A stretch of DNA of 64,000 nucleotides from an uncultured Chloroflexota bacterium (lineage in GTDB: Bacteria > Chloroflexota > Anaerolineae > Aggregatilineales > Phototrophicaceae): NCBI GenBank assembly GCA_937974245.1, contig CALJKV010000064.1:28586-92585 (forward strand), written 5' to 3'. Made by a program: the position numbers and the translations under genes. Below, piece after piece: positions 34,664-43,744 of this stretch. The stretch's first letter is position 1. The number at the start of each line of letters is the position of its first letter. The notes under the pieces are model-generated. The model saw only the letters and a list, made by a program, of their open reading frames with translations. It did not search any database and had not been told where the DNA came from.

Positions 34664-35826
34664 CCCCACGATTGTTTATCGCTTCCGGCATTTTTCACCC
34701 GGAATCGGGCGGCCCGGCGACATATCTCTATGAACTGCTGCCGCAACTCCAACAGCGAGGCTGGGACATTCAGGCGCTCTCGTATGGTTCTGGCGTGGTG
34801 GATGCCTACCCGTACCCACTGCACCGCATCCCGCGCCGGGCGCTTCCGCTGCGCCAGCTGGATTATGCTATGGCTGCCCGCCCGCTGCTGGCGTGGGCTG
34901 ATGTAGCATATATCCATACATTAGGGCTGCCGCTAATTGGTCGCCGGGCGCCACGTATTCTCAAAATCGTCGGAGATCAGGCCTGGGAGCGTTCGGTGCG
35001 TAGAGGTTGGATAGCGCCCACTACTGACATTGACGCATTCCAGACGACCCGCTATGGTCTGATTGTCAGCACCCAGCAGTCCGCCCGTTCCCGTGAAGTG
35101 CGTGGCATGGATGGTGTGGTGGTCCCTAGTGCATACCTCAAGCAGATGGTGGTGGGGTGGGGCGTTGCGCCGGAAAAAGTGCATGTCATCTATAATGCGC
35201 TACCACCGGAAGAGAGAGCGAGAGATTCAAACCCCTTATCCGCAACTACTCAATCTACTATTTCGCAGGCTGCTGCCCGCGCCGAATTTGGGTTGGGCGA
35301 TACGCCTCTACTGCTGACAGCTGCCCGACTGACTCACTGGAAAGGTATCAACCACTTGATTACCGCTCTCTCACGGCTGCCGGATGCCCATCTGCTGGTG
35401 GCGGGGGATGGCGAGATGCGCCCGGCGCTTGAAGCCCAGGCGGGGCGGTTGGGCGTAGCAGAGAGAGTGACATTCCTGGGGCGTGTGCCGCGTGACCGGA
35501 TGCCGCTCTATATGAAAGCCGCCGATTACCTGACACTGTATTCCGGCTACGAAGGGTTATCCCACACATTGCTAGAAAGTCTGCGGGCGGGGACTCCGGT
35601 CATCGCCAGCGATAAGGGCGGTAATCCCGAAGTGGTACAACACGGCGTCAACGGCTTGCTCGTGCCGTATGTGGATGTAGACGCGCTGACCGAGGTACTG
35701 CGGGAGGCATTCCAGCCGGGTAAACGGGCGGCACTGGCGGCCAACACCGAGGTGGGTATGGAACGTTTCGATTTTGCCACTATGGTCGCGCAGGTGGACG
35801 CGCTGCTGCAGGGGTACTTAGCCTGA
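34660..35826 (+). CDS. GT4-family glycosyltransferase
   Basis: About 388 residues of GT-B fold. The N-terminal Rossmann half starts FIASGIFHPESGGPATYLYELLP, with the donor-independent Gly-Gly loop. The C-terminal half has LTAARLTHWKGINHLITAL, the EGLSHTLLESLRAGTPVIASDKGGNPEVV donor-binding block and its conserved Glu pair. Family enzymes transfer hexoses from nucleotide sugars to lipids or glycans; acceptor unknown. The GTG start at 34660 overlaps the comEC stop as GTGA, implying translational coupling. Its 3' end overlaps the convergent TIR-Hsp70 gene by 9 nt. Confidence 0.9.
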   Translation: MTPRLFIASGIFHPESGGPATYLYELLPQLQQRGWDIQALSYGSGVVDAYPYPLHRIPRRALPLRQLDYAMAARPLLAWADVAYIHTLGLPLIGRRAPRILKIVGDQAWERSVRRGWIAPTTDIDAFQTTRYGLIVSTQQSARSREVRGMDGVVVPSAYLKQMVVGWGVAPEKVHVIYNALPPEERARDSNPLSATTQSTISQAAARAEFGLGDTPLLLTAARLTHWKGINHLITALSRLPDAHLLVAGDGEMRPALEAQAGRLGVAERVTFLGRVPRDRMPLYMKAADYLTLYSGYEGLSHTLLESLRAGTPVIASDKGGNPEVVQHGVNGLLVPYVDVDALTEVLREAFQPGKRAALAANTEVGMERFDFATMVAQVDALLQGYLA

Positions 35827-37926
35827 TAGATCGCCGGGTCTCAGTCTTAACAGGAACGGGTCATCGGGGTGCGGGTCAGCGTCAGGCACTTCCTGTACTT
35901 CGCCGGTGGTGGTGTTATCCGGGAGGTTTTCGTAGAGCGGTTGCGCCCCGGTGACTGCGACAGAGCGGCTTTGCCCGGTGGCGTGGATATAGGTATGTAC
36001 CTGAATCGCGTGGTTGGCGTCAATATCAAAGGTAACATCCACCAGTTGTTTGCCAGGCGCATCTGGCGGAATGCCATCTACCACGAATTGACCTAGCGAC
36101 GTATTGCCGCTTACGGTTTGCGATTCACCCTGGAGCACATGCAGGCGGGCGTGAGTCTGCTGATTCGCCATCGTGGTAAACACTTGCGTGCTCCGAAATG
36201 GAATGGTGGTGTTTTTCTCCAGAATGACGGCGATTTTGCCTTCAGCGGTTTCTATGCCCAGGCCATGCCCCATACCATCTAGCAACAGTATGTCTTTGAG
36301 CTGACCTTCCAGCACGGCGGCCTGGCGCGCCGCGCCCTGCGCTACAACGGTATCGGGGTCTACATCGCGCAGCGGCGTTTTCTTGAAGAATGCTGTCACT
36401 TTTTCGGTAACTCTGGGGGTGCGGGTTGCCAGGCCGACCAGCGCCAGATGAGTGATTCGATCAACTGACATTGTCCCTGATATAGAGGAAATGTATAGGG
36501 CGTCCTGGCAGCAGGCAATCGTCCTTTCGGTCAGGTGCGCGGTGAGTTCATCAAACTTCTCTCGTGTGAGTGGGACGCTCAGATGATAGGCACTGCTGCC
36601 ATCCCCCGCGATAAACGGTACGTCTACACTGGTATGTTTCGCGGTTGAGAGTACTATCTTGGCACGTTCGGCGGCCTCTCGCAGCCGCATCTGTGCCACC
36701 AGGTCGCCGCTCAGGTCTACGCCGGTCTGTGCATAGAACTCGGCGATACAGTAGTTGACGATGGCCTCATCGTAGTCTAGTCCGCCCAGTTGGGTATCCC
36801 CGTTAACCGAGCGTACTTCATATACGCCATCTCCGATTTCCAGGATCGAAATATCGAATGTGCCGCCGCCTAGATCGTAAACCGCGACCATGCCTTCTTT
36901 GATGCCGTAGCCAAAGCAGGCCGCCGTCGGTTCCGCCACGATCCTCAGTACTTCCAACCCGGCCAGTTCGGCGGCCTTTGCCAGCACGTCATGCTGTGCT
37001 TCGTCAAAATAGGCAGGAGCAGTGAGTACGACGCCACTTACGGTCTCTCCCAGGTAGGCTTCAGCGTCATCCTTAAGGCTCTTGATGATGTAGGAAGCCA
37101 GGAGTGCCGGGTCATATAACTTGCCATCAACCGGCAGTGCTACGTCATAGCCAAACAGGCGCTTGACTTGCAGCACGCACCGTTCCGGGTATTGCAGCGC
37201 GAACTTCATGGCAGCTTCGCCCACCAGGATAGACCCATCCAGGCCGATGCCAACGGCGGAAGGAGTAGATGGATAACCGAGGCGGTTGTGGATCACAATT
37301 GGTTCGCCCTTTTCAAAAACGGCGCATAATGAATTCGTCGTGCCGAAATCCACACCAAAAAATCTCCCGGATGCCTGAGGAGTGACGTGCTGGTTACGAA
37401 GAACAGTCCGCCGCCGCTGTCTCCCGCCAGAGAGCGTTTTCATATAGCTGGCGGCCAAAGTCTTGCGGTGTTCCGTCCAGGCCATCTGTGCCGGCAGCCC
37501 ATTGGGATTGGCCGGGGCGGCGTAGGCGTGAGATATCGGAATTAATACCGCGATAGCGTTCAGGCCGCGCTTGAGCCTGTCTTTTACAGCAGGAGTTGGT
37601 CCCCAACTGAAATCGGCGTACTGGTAACGGCTGATGTTATCAGGAATCTGCGTTTCTCGATCCAGCAGCACTGGAATAATCGGCTTGCTGGCCGTAATCG
37701 CCTCGGCAAATTCCCACTGGCACCACTCGGATGCCACTGACTTCGGGGAAAGGGCGTACACAAAGGCATCGCACCCGCGTATCTCCTTGAGCAGGATGGC
37801 CTTCCAATCCTGGCCGGGGAGCAGTTCCATATCAAACCAGGGCACATGCTGCTCCGAGCGAAAAATATCAGCCAGAATGTCGATTTTATCGAGGTCGGCA
37901 TGGGCGTAGCTAATGAAGAGTTTCAT
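35818..37926 (-). CDS. TIR-Hsp70 fusion protein
   Basis: 702 residues. An N-terminal TIR domain (1-130; LFISYAHADLDKI, LLPGQDWKAIL, SEWCQWEF 66-73, with Glu72 at the NADase catalytic position). A basic linker (about 131-187) leads to an Hsp70 nucleotide-binding domain starting FGVDFGTTNS (about 190; VAVYDLGGGTFDISIL; EPTAACFGYG) and a substrate-binding beta domain (about 560-680). The alpha-helical lid is missing. The phosphate-2 motif GGSTR reads GLATR. TIR and Hsp70 on one chain suggest that client or misfolding sensing gates NAD cleavage or TIR assembly. That is inference. The ribosome site is weak. Confidence 0.9.
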   Translation of the reverse strand: MKLFISYAHADLDKIDILADIFRSEQHVPWFDMELLPGQDWKAILLKEIRGCDAFVYALSPKSVASEWCQWEFAEAITASKPIIPVLLDRETQIPDNISRYQYADFSWGPTPAVKDRLKRGLNAIAVLIPISHAYAAPANPNGLPAQMAWTEHRKTLAASYMKTLSGGRQRRRTVLRNQHVTPQASGRFFGVDFGTTNSLCAVFEKGEPIVIHNRLGYPSTPSAVGIGLDGSILVGEAAMKFALQYPERCVLQVKRLFGYDVALPVDGKLYDPALLASYIIKSLKDDAEAYLGETVSGVVLTAPAYFDEAQHDVLAKAAELAGLEVLRIVAEPTAACFGYGIKEGMVAVYDLGGGTFDISILEIGDGVYEVRSVNGDTQLGGLDYDEAIVNYCIAEFYAQTGVDLSGDLVAQMRLREAAERAKIVLSTAKHTSVDVPFIAGDGSSAYHLSVPLTREKFDELTAHLTERTIACCQDALYISSISGTMSVDRITHLALVGLATRTPRVTEKVTAFFKKTPLRDVDPDTVVAQGAARQAAVLEGQLKDILLLDGMGHGLGIETAEGKIAVILEKNTTIPFRSTQVFTTMANQQTHARLHVLQGESQTVSGNTSLGQFVVDGIPPDAPGKQLVDVTFDIDANHAIQVHTYIHATGQSRSVAVTGAQPLYENLPDNTTTGEVQEVPDADPHPDDPFLLRLRPGDLSG

Positions 37927-37986
37927 AACCCACTGTACGCTATTTTCCAGCGATTTTTACACTATAACGATTCCCATGGGTTTTGT

Positions 37987-38487
37987 CTACCAGCCTTGCG
38001 TACCGGGTTCGCCCTTGAACGGGCCAACAATCTCCGATGTGATCCACCCGCCATAGAAGTTCCCGGCCTGGGGCTGCACCCGCTCATCATCCAGATAACA
38101 GGCCTCGACCCGCCCCGGATAAAACGCCACGTAATCTTTGATGGCTTCATATCCGGGTGATGGGTTGGCATACGTCCAGGCGACATTGGCTGACTTCTGC
38201 CCGTTGACCCTCAGTGACCAGTAGTGGGCGACGCCCTTGAACTCGCAATAGCTGGTGTGTTGGGTGCGGTCCAGCCATTCTATACGAATGTCTTCTGACG
38301 GGATGTAATACGCCGGAGGATGGCTGGTTTCCAATATCCGAACGGCGTGGGTTGTTTCAGCCACAATCTCGCCATTGAAGATGACACGCACACGTCGGGT
38401 GGATGGTTCGATTCGCGGTGGGCGCGGGTAATCCCAGACGGATTCCTGGCCGGAGCCAGGTTGGATGGATCGTATGTTCCAAGACAT
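37987..38487 (-). CDS. DUF427 domain protein
   Basis: 166 residues. Family landmarks: ESVWDYPRPPRIEP near the N-terminus, VRVIFNGEIVAET, ILETSHPPAYYIP, EFKGVAHYWSLRV and YPGRVEACYLDDERV. The fold is a small beta-rich barrel of unknown function, common in actinobacteria and Chloroflexota. GAGGT precedes the ATG. It lies between the TIR-Hsp70 gene and an unknown gene, all on the minus strand, with gaps of about 50-60 nt. Confidence 0.88.
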   Translation of the reverse strand: MSWNIRSIQPGSGQESVWDYPRPPRIEPSTRRVRVIFNGEIVAETTHAVRILETSHPPAYYIPSEDIRIEWLDRTQHTSYCEFKGVAHYWSLRVNGQKSANVAWTYANPSPGYEAIKDYVAFYPGRVEACYLDDERVQPQAGNFYGGWITSEIVGPFKGEPGTQGW

Positions 38488-38536
38488 AGCTAAACCTCAT
38501 ACACTTCAAAAAATGGCAGCTATTGGTCTTTCACGC

Positions 38537-39718
38537 CTATAACAGGCCTTCGGGCAGGCGTCCAGCTTTGAAGGCTGTTACCTGTGAGGCTGTAAAGGGC
38601 GGGTCAAACAACTCGGGCGATTCATGGTAGCAGCGAAACAGGTCAGCGATGTAGTGCAGCCTATCCGACAGACGCGACCAATCCACCGCGCCCGTATCTC
38701 GTGTGCTGTCGGGTGTAGTGTCTATCTGGTCAAGCAGAGCACGCAGGTCAGGCAGTGTAATCTGCTGGAGTGACGCGGGAAACTCACCCGGCACATCATC
38801 CCCCAACCGCAGCAGGATACCGGGAAAACTGATCGTCATCATATACTCGGTAATCACCAGATGCGCCCGCCGCCGCGCCTCAATCACGAGTGCATCCAGC
38901 ACCTGGTCAAATGGATTGGGCCGGCGGAATAGTCGCAGCAAGAACAGCCGAATCCGCGCCCTCCAGCCCCGATTTGGAAAGAGCGCCTTGACAACCCGCA
39001 GCCGGAATGCCTGTTGATCTACGAATGCGGCATCCATTGCTCCCAGGATTTCGGGCTGCAAGCGAGTTTGCTCATGAAAACCGATCTCGATGTTAGCGAA
39101 CAACAGCAGTTCTGACTGTGTTTTAGGATCGGTTTCAAATAAGGCTCGGTAGTAACTGGCGAAAGCCTGCCGGAGATAGTCTTGCCCACTGGGTGGGTCG
39201 CCAGGGCGTAGCTGGTCGCAGAAGTGCGCGATTTTTGCGGAGTCAAACGTCGCGTCATGCAGACAGACCGCACAGAAACCGGCAAATACACGGGCGATTT
39301 CCTCATACACTTTCTTATTGCCACGCCCTACCGCGTCACTGGCGCGATCAAACGCTGCCAACGGATTCAACACTTCCGCCAGTGTTTCCTGAATCTCATC
39401 CTCCGGGAGAGGAGAGCCGAAAGCCCGGGTTGCTTCTGCGGCGTCCGGTAACGATTGTACTGACGGTGCGGCGCGGAGCAGATTTTCCAGAGTGCGGGCC
39501 AGGTCTTCTTTACGGATCGTTTGCCCAGCCTGTTTGGAAGCCCAGGTCGCGAACGTACACCAATTAGCCTGGATACCCGTGCGGGCGGCTATGGCTGCGG
39601 CCAATTCGTGGTAACACTGGGTGATCTGCAAATTTCGGATTACCGGGTCAGTAATTGCGGTAATCTGGTCAACTTCGGCAACAGTGGGAACACGGTAAAT
39701 TTCCGGAAGAGCAGTCAT
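38537..39718 (-). CDS. Conserved protein of unknown function with HE motifs
   Basis: 393 residues, mostly helical, no signal peptide. Likely conserved blocks by their unusual composition: LQITQCYHELAAA (31-43), NWCTFATWASKQAGQTIR (52-69) and EIGFHEQTRLQPEI (211-224). Repeated His-Glu pairs (HEL, HEQ) in helices could bind a metal as in ferritin-like or oxygenase folds, but I cannot confirm this. A basic segment (RARIRLFLLRLFRRPNP) precedes a C-terminal helix bundle. I do not recognise the family. The ribosome site is weak. It sits between DUF427 and the HEAT-repeat gene. Confidence 0.75.
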   Translation of the reverse strand: MTALPEIYRVPTVAEVDQITAITDPVIRNLQITQCYHELAAAIAARTGIQANWCTFATWASKQAGQTIRKEDLARTLENLLRAAPSVQSLPDAAEATRAFGSPLPEDEIQETLAEVLNPLAAFDRASDAVGRGNKKVYEEIARVFAGFCAVCLHDATFDSAKIAHFCDQLRPGDPPSGQDYLRQAFASYYRALFETDPKTQSELLLFANIEIGFHEQTRLQPEILGAMDAAFVDQQAFRLRVVKALFPNRGWRARIRLFLLRLFRRPNPFDQVLDALVIEARRRAHLVITEYMMTISFPGILLRLGDDVPGEFPASLQQITLPDLRALLDQIDTTPDSTRDTGAVDWSRLSDRLHYIADLFRCYHESPELFDPPFTASQVTAFKAGRLPEGLL

Positions 39719-39760
39719 GATTCGTTCGCTTCCACATCATCTGGTACGGATAGCCGGGGT

Positions 39761-40312
39761 TTACAACCGGGGTGGCAGCCGCCCGACATTATAGCCGAGG
39801 TGTGCCAGCGCTTTAGCCGCCGCTTCTGCGATAGTCGTATCGCCTTCGAAACGCCGGGCGTGGTCATCCTGTAAGGGGAGCAGGTATTCTACCGCCCGCC
39901 TGTCGCCCAGCTGTTCCAGTGCCAGAATCGCACTGCGCCGTACCAGCACATCTTTTGACCTCAGTGCCTCGACAATCAGGTCAAAGCGGTCGTGTCCGAG
40001 CTTTGTCAGCGCATAGGCGGCCCATACTTTGAGCTGGGGGTTATTTTCTTTGAGTAACGGCAGAATGTACGGTACAGCACTGTTATCGCCAATCGCCCCC
40101 AGCGCATTCGCCGCCGCCCCACGCACGCCTACATGTTCATCACGCAGGGCATCTATCAGCGGTTCAATTGCCCGTGAGTCCCCCACCCGTCCCAGCAAGT
40201 AGGCGATAAACTGGCGCAGTTGCACATCATCACTTTGCAGTAAGCGTATCGCTCCTTCGATGTCGGGTGTTCCGTTTTCTGGGGTGTCATTTGGGGGCAG
40301 GGGAGTCGTCAT
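39761..40312 (-). CDS. HEAT-repeat protein
   Basis: 183 residues made of about five HEAT/PBS-lyase-type repeats (for example RVGDSRAIEPLIDALRDE, GVRGAAANALGAIGDNSAVP, VRRSAILALEQLGDRRAV). These form an alpha-solenoid for protein binding. Its ATG overlaps the TGA of the upstream TrpC-like gene (ATGA, 40309-40312), so the two are translationally coupled and probably act together. No enzymatic motif. Confidence 0.88.
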   Translation of the reverse strand: MTTPLPPNDTPENGTPDIEGAIRLLQSDDVQLRQFIAYLLGRVGDSRAIEPLIDALRDEHVGVRGAAANALGAIGDNSAVPYILPLLKENNPQLKVWAAYALTKLGHDRFDLIVEALRSKDVLVRRSAILALEQLGDRRAVEYLLPLQDDHARRFEGDTTIAEAAAKALAHLGYNVGRLPPRL

Positions 40313-41130
40313 TCGGGGCTATCCCCGTGTCTATTTGTGCTGACCATCGCTCGTAGCCGCGCCGCCGCCGTCGGTTCAGCCAGCACCTGTTCGCAGATCA
40401 ACATTGCGTGGACATCCAACGCCAGTATAGTTGCCACATCATCCAGGGTTTTGAGGCCGTCGGTGACCATCACCCGGATATGGGAGGGGATCATGGCCCG
40501 CAGCCGCGCGATGAGGGTCGGGTCGTAGGTGTCGGTATGGGGGTTGTAGCTGCTCAGGCCGATGACATACGGACTGAGTGATAGGGCGTGCTTGAGTTCA
40601 TCTTCGTCATGTACCTGGACAATTGCCGTCATTCGGTTGCGGTGTGTAGCGGAAACCAGTGCCCGAAGCTGTCCTGGTTCGAGTATCGTAGCGGAAAGCA
40701 GCAGCGCAGAAACCCCGGCGGCGCGTACTTCGACAATCTGGTATTCATCCAGAATATAATCCTCACTGATGACCGGGATGTTTACCGCTCGCGAGACAAG
40801 GACGAGATCATCTAGTCCGCCCTCGTAAATTGTCGCATCGGTGAAGAGCGCCACCGCATCCAACCCGGCCTGGGCATAACGCAGTGCCAACCCAACCGGG
40901 TCGTAGTTTTCTCCCAACCTGTCAGTTTGTGGGAGCTTGTATCTGATTTGCCCAATCATCATCACGGGTGAATCCTGGCTGACATTACTCAAGACTGGAT
41001 GAGGCCGTTTTTGCATACTTGCTAACGCCCGCACCGCCTCAATAGGCGTTTTTGCCATCCGTTCCTTTAAGTACTGTCGCTTGGCCGCGATAATTGTTTC
41101 GACCTGAGGTTCAAGTTCCTTTGTTGCCAT
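40309..41130 (-). CDS. TrpC-fold protein lacking indole-3-glycerol-phosphate synthase catalytic residues
   Basis: 273 residues that align along the whole indole-3-glycerol-phosphate synthase barrel (NIPVISEDYILDEYQIVEVRAAG corresponds to the PVLRKDFIID..Q block). Every classical catalytic position seems replaced: the AEIK Glu/Lys become Gln61/Arg63, the KDF Lys becomes Glu123, the second Glu becomes Gln172, the INNRDL Asn becomes Ser193, and the SESG Glu becomes Thr223. It is therefore unlikely to make indole-3-glycerol phosphate; no other trp gene is nearby. It overlaps the HEAT-repeat gene by 4 nt. A binding or regulatory TIM barrel is my inference. Confidence 0.82.
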   Translation of the reverse strand: MATKELEPQVETIIAAKRQYLKERMAKTPIEAVRALASMQKRPHPVLSNVSQDSPVMMIGQIRYKLPQTDRLGENYDPVGLALRYAQAGLDAVALFTDATIYEGGLDDLVLVSRAVNIPVISEDYILDEYQIVEVRAAGVSALLLSATILEPGQLRALVSATHRNRMTAIVQVHDEDELKHALSLSPYVIGLSSYNPHTDTYDPTLIARLRAMIPSHIRVMVTDGLKTLDDVATILALDVHAMLICEQVLAEPTAAARLRAMVSTNRHGDSPE

Positions 41131-41483
41131 ACATCGTCCGCAGCCGACCCCTTACCGGGGAGGGCTGCCGTCCGCTCCTTTACCGTGTTTTGTGTGCAAA
41201 TGATGGCCTACCACACTATGCTACCACATGCCATCATCCTTAATATGATAACGCGCGTTTTTTAACCTTTCTTATTCTAATGCTTTTCCCGGCTTTTGTG
41301 TGGATTTTTGCGCTGGTATCTGGTTTGTCTTTCGTTTAATTGCGGGTCTTGTGCTAAACTAATATCGGTTATTGGGGCTTTCGGGCCGGTGTAATACCCA
41401 ATTGCAGCCCTTATAATAATGCAGTTGGCCGGATGTGGGCATAAGGCGCATCTCGCTCCAACCGCGTAATCCTTAAGGATATC
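41131..41483. other. 353-bp divergent intergenic region
   Basis: Separates the minus-strand TrpC-like operon from gatC. It includes a T-rich stretch (about 41240-41350) and AT-rich hexamers such as TAAACT and TATCGG, but no promoter pair I would defend. No RNA gene or ORF. Confidence 0.5.
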
Positions 41484-41810
41484 ATGCAGACCAACCCATT
41501 AAAGGATAGACCTATTTTGGAACTCTCACACGACCAGGTACGCGATATTGCCGAACTCGCAAAATTGGACTTGACTGAGGTTGAGGTGGCATTATACGCC
41601 AAACAGCTTTCCCACATTTTGCAGTACTTCGAGCGTTTGCAGGCCCTGGATACATCCGAGATCGAACCCACTGCTTCGGTACTTCCGCTGAGAAATGTCT
41701 TTCGCCTGGATGAGGCCGGTGTGCCACTACCGCCGGAAGCGGTAATCGCCAATGCTGCCGATACTGAGGATAACCAGTTTCGTGTCAGCGCGGTTCTGGG
41801 AGATGCCTGA
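41484..41810 (+). CDS. gatC: Asp-tRNA(Asn)/Glu-tRNA(Gln) amidotransferase subunit C
   Basis: A 108-residue GatC. After a 13-residue N-terminal extension comes the signature LSHDQVRDIAELAKLDLTEVEVALYAKQLSHIL, then LQALDTSEIEPTASVLPLRNVFRLDE, typical of the belt-like stabiliser of the GatA-GatB amidotransferase that makes Gln-tRNA and Asn-tRNA. AAGGAT precedes the ATG. gatA and gatB are not in the window. It is followed by an unrelated response regulator gene. Confidence 0.93.
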   Translation: MQTNPLKDRPILELSHDQVRDIAELAKLDLTEVEVALYAKQLSHILQYFERLQALDTSEIEPTASVLPLRNVFRLDEAGVPLPPEAVIANAADTEDNQFRVSAVLGDA

Positions 41811-41869
41811 CCGCTGGACTTGAGCCACATCTTGTTTTCAGTGTATCGTTGTATCTGATAGGTGAATTG

Positions 41870-42688
41870 ATGGCAAACAAACGCTTATTGATAATCGAAG
41901 ATGATTATGATGTCGCCGAAATGCTGGTGATGTACTTTATGTCGCATCAGTATGAAGTCCACCACGCGGATTCCGGGGAACTGGGCGTGGAGTTGGCGCG
42001 GATGAAATTCCCACAGCTTATCCTGCTGGATGTAATGATGCCGGATATTGATGGTTACGAAACCTGTTTGCGTATCCGCAATATGGCACTCACCAAATAC
42101 ATTCCGATCATCTTTTTGACTCAGCGTGACGAGCGGGCTAACAAGGTGAAAGGGTTGGAACTAGGAGCGGACGACTATGTAACCAAGCCGTTTGATATTG
42201 ACGAGCTGCGCCTGCGGGTGCAAGCCGCCATCCGCCGCGCTACCCGCGAGAGTCTTCACGAACCGCGTACTGGCCTGCCCACCGGCCCGCTGGTGCAGGA
42301 AGAAATCGCCCGCCATCAACTGGTAGATAAACCGTTTCATCTGGTCAACCTGGGATTGAACAACTTTTCGGCCTACAGTGACGTGTATGGTTTTGTCGCG
42401 GCGAATGAGGTGTTCGGGTTTGCTGCGCATACGATCCAACAAACCCTGGCCCGGCAAGGTTCGGCCAACGATTTTGTGGGGGTGGTGGACGATCATTTTG
42501 TGTTGATAACCTATTCAAGTGATCTTGATAAACTGATTGACACGATCAATGCGCAGTTTACCGAGGGTGTGAAGCCGTTCTACTCGTTTGCGGATATTGA
42601 ACGCGGCGGCTTGCTGCTGAACGCGGATACCAGCGAGGAACAGTTTTACACACTTATGACGTTGGCACCGCTGGACGCGTTGGTTTAG
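41870..42688 (+). CDS. Response regulator with a degenerate GGDEF-like output domain
   Basis: About 272 residues. The N-terminal receiver (1-125) is complete: LLIIEDDYD, phospho-acceptor Asp in LILLDVMMPDIDGYE, Thr in IFLTQRD and Lys in YVTKPFD. The C-terminal half (about 140-272) resembles a diguanylate-cyclase fold (HLVNLGLNNFSAYSDVYGF, FVGVVDDHFVLIT), but the GGDEF signature reads VVDDHF, so cyclase activity is unlikely. AGGTG precedes ATG 41870; the upstream in-frame ATG at 41849 has no site. No histidine kinase is adjacent. It is followed after 18 nt by a membrane protein gene. Confidence 0.85.
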   Translation: MANKRLLIIEDDYDVAEMLVMYFMSHQYEVHHADSGELGVELARMKFPQLILLDVMMPDIDGYETCLRIRNMALTKYIPIIFLTQRDERANKVKGLELGADDYVTKPFDIDELRLRVQAAIRRATRESLHEPRTGLPTGPLVQEEIARHQLVDKPFHLVNLGLNNFSAYSDVYGFVAANEVFGFAAHTIQQTLARQGSANDFVGVVDDHFVLITYSSDLDKLIDTINAQFTEGVKPFYSFADIERGGLLLNADTSEEQFYTLMTLAPLDALV

Positions 42689-42706
42689 CCGGCAAGGACA
42701 GCCCGT

Positions 42707-43501
42707 ATGGCAATTCGCAAGCCGCGCCTACTGTTTCATGTGACGATTAGTCGCCGGTTGTATCTTCGCCATTTTGTTTGGTCGCTGCTGGCGTCCGTTG
42801 CGGCGTTGGCGGCCTTCTTCATTCTGGATTCCCCGGCGGGGCGTAGCGTTGCTGATGCTCAGTTGGGCGACATCGGGCGTGTTGTGAGCCTGATTGGGGC
42901 CATGATTTTCGGGCTGCGGGCATTGGTCAACTTGTGGTATGGCCTGCGCCGTGCGACGGAAAGCCTGCGTTTTTATGATCGGGGCTTTATTTGGCGGCGA
43001 GGACAAGCGGAACATAAATACAAGTGGTCGCACCTGAACAACTACCGGGAGCGTGGCGGTGGGGTGTATTTGGGCAAAAAGCCGCTGGTTCAGTGGGGTG
43101 GCTGCCGCTTCACGATGCTGGATAAGCAGGTTTTTGCTGTAACCGGCAGGTATGGCAACCTGCGCGAGTTCAAGCGGATTATCCGCCGTTACCCGGCGCA
43201 TGTCACCGGGATTCGAATGGGGCAGGCGCTGCGCCAGGAAGAATCCGTTCGGCTGCATCCCCGGCTGACGATCTGGCCGGGCGGGATTGAAGTGGGTAAG
43301 CACGAGGTTCCCTGGTCGGAAGTCGAAGTGAGCCTCAAACGGGGTCGTCTGGTGATTTTCCAGAAGAATGCGAAAGGGCAGTTCAAACGGCTGAAGAGTT
43401 ACCGTGCCAGCCGGGTTGATAACGTAGGCGGTTTCCTGGAAGTTGCCCGCGCCACGATCCCAACTCACCAGCGCGGACGGTTTTCCAAACGTAAATCATA
43501 G
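42707..43501 (+). CDS. Two-helix membrane protein with PH-like C-terminal region
   Basis: 264 residues. Two N-terminal membrane helices (about 25-42 and 58-75; FVWSLLASVAALAAFFIL, VVSLIGAMIFGLRALVNLWY) are followed by a basic, beta-rich cytosolic region with two similar segments (YDRGFIWRRGQAEHKYKWSHLNNY and LTIWPGGIEVGKHEVPWSEVEV), the pattern of bacterial PH-like (DUF6585-type) domains. Function unknown. AAGGA lies before the ATG. It probably shares a transcript with the upstream response regulator. Confidence 0.75.
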   Translation: MAIRKPRLLFHVTISRRLYLRHFVWSLLASVAALAAFFILDSPAGRSVADAQLGDIGRVVSLIGAMIFGLRALVNLWYGLRRATESLRFYDRGFIWRRGQAEHKYKWSHLNNYRERGGGVYLGKKPLVQWGGCRFTMLDKQVFAVTGRYGNLREFKRIIRRYPAHVTGIRMGQALRQEESVRLHPRLTIWPGGIEVGKHEVPWSEVEVSLKRGRLVIFQKNAKGQFKRLKSYRASRVDNVGGFLEVARATIPTHQRGRFSKRKS

Positions 43502-43679
43502 TTAGATTATTACCTGTAGGATTTATGATAATATACTGTAAAGTTAATAGTTATAGTGTGGTGTTTTGATATTACTTGCTGTAAGTTGTTCCTTTCCCCG
43601 CGTAACCAGGTCGGATTGTGCGGAAACGTCTCTGAAAAGCCGCGTCGAAACTGGTATGGTTTGGGCGGAAAATTAGCCG

Positions 43680-43708
43680 TAGACACACGTAGCCGATATT
43701 GGTATACT
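43680..43708 (+). promoter_or_regulatory. Promoter of the rpmJ-rpsM-rpsK-rpoA operon
   Basis: TAGACA (43680-43685), a 17-nt spacer and TATACT (43703-43708): each hexamer differs from the sigma-70 consensus at one position. It gives a leader of about 30 nt to rpmJ, showing that this ribosomal block starts its own transcript. Confidence 0.8.
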
Positions 43709-43744
43709 ATTCACTCTTAGGCAAAACATAAGGGTAATTTAATC

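Noticed and set aside
40309..41130. Functional trpC
   Set aside because: All aligned catalytic residues are replaced and no other tryptophan genes are present.
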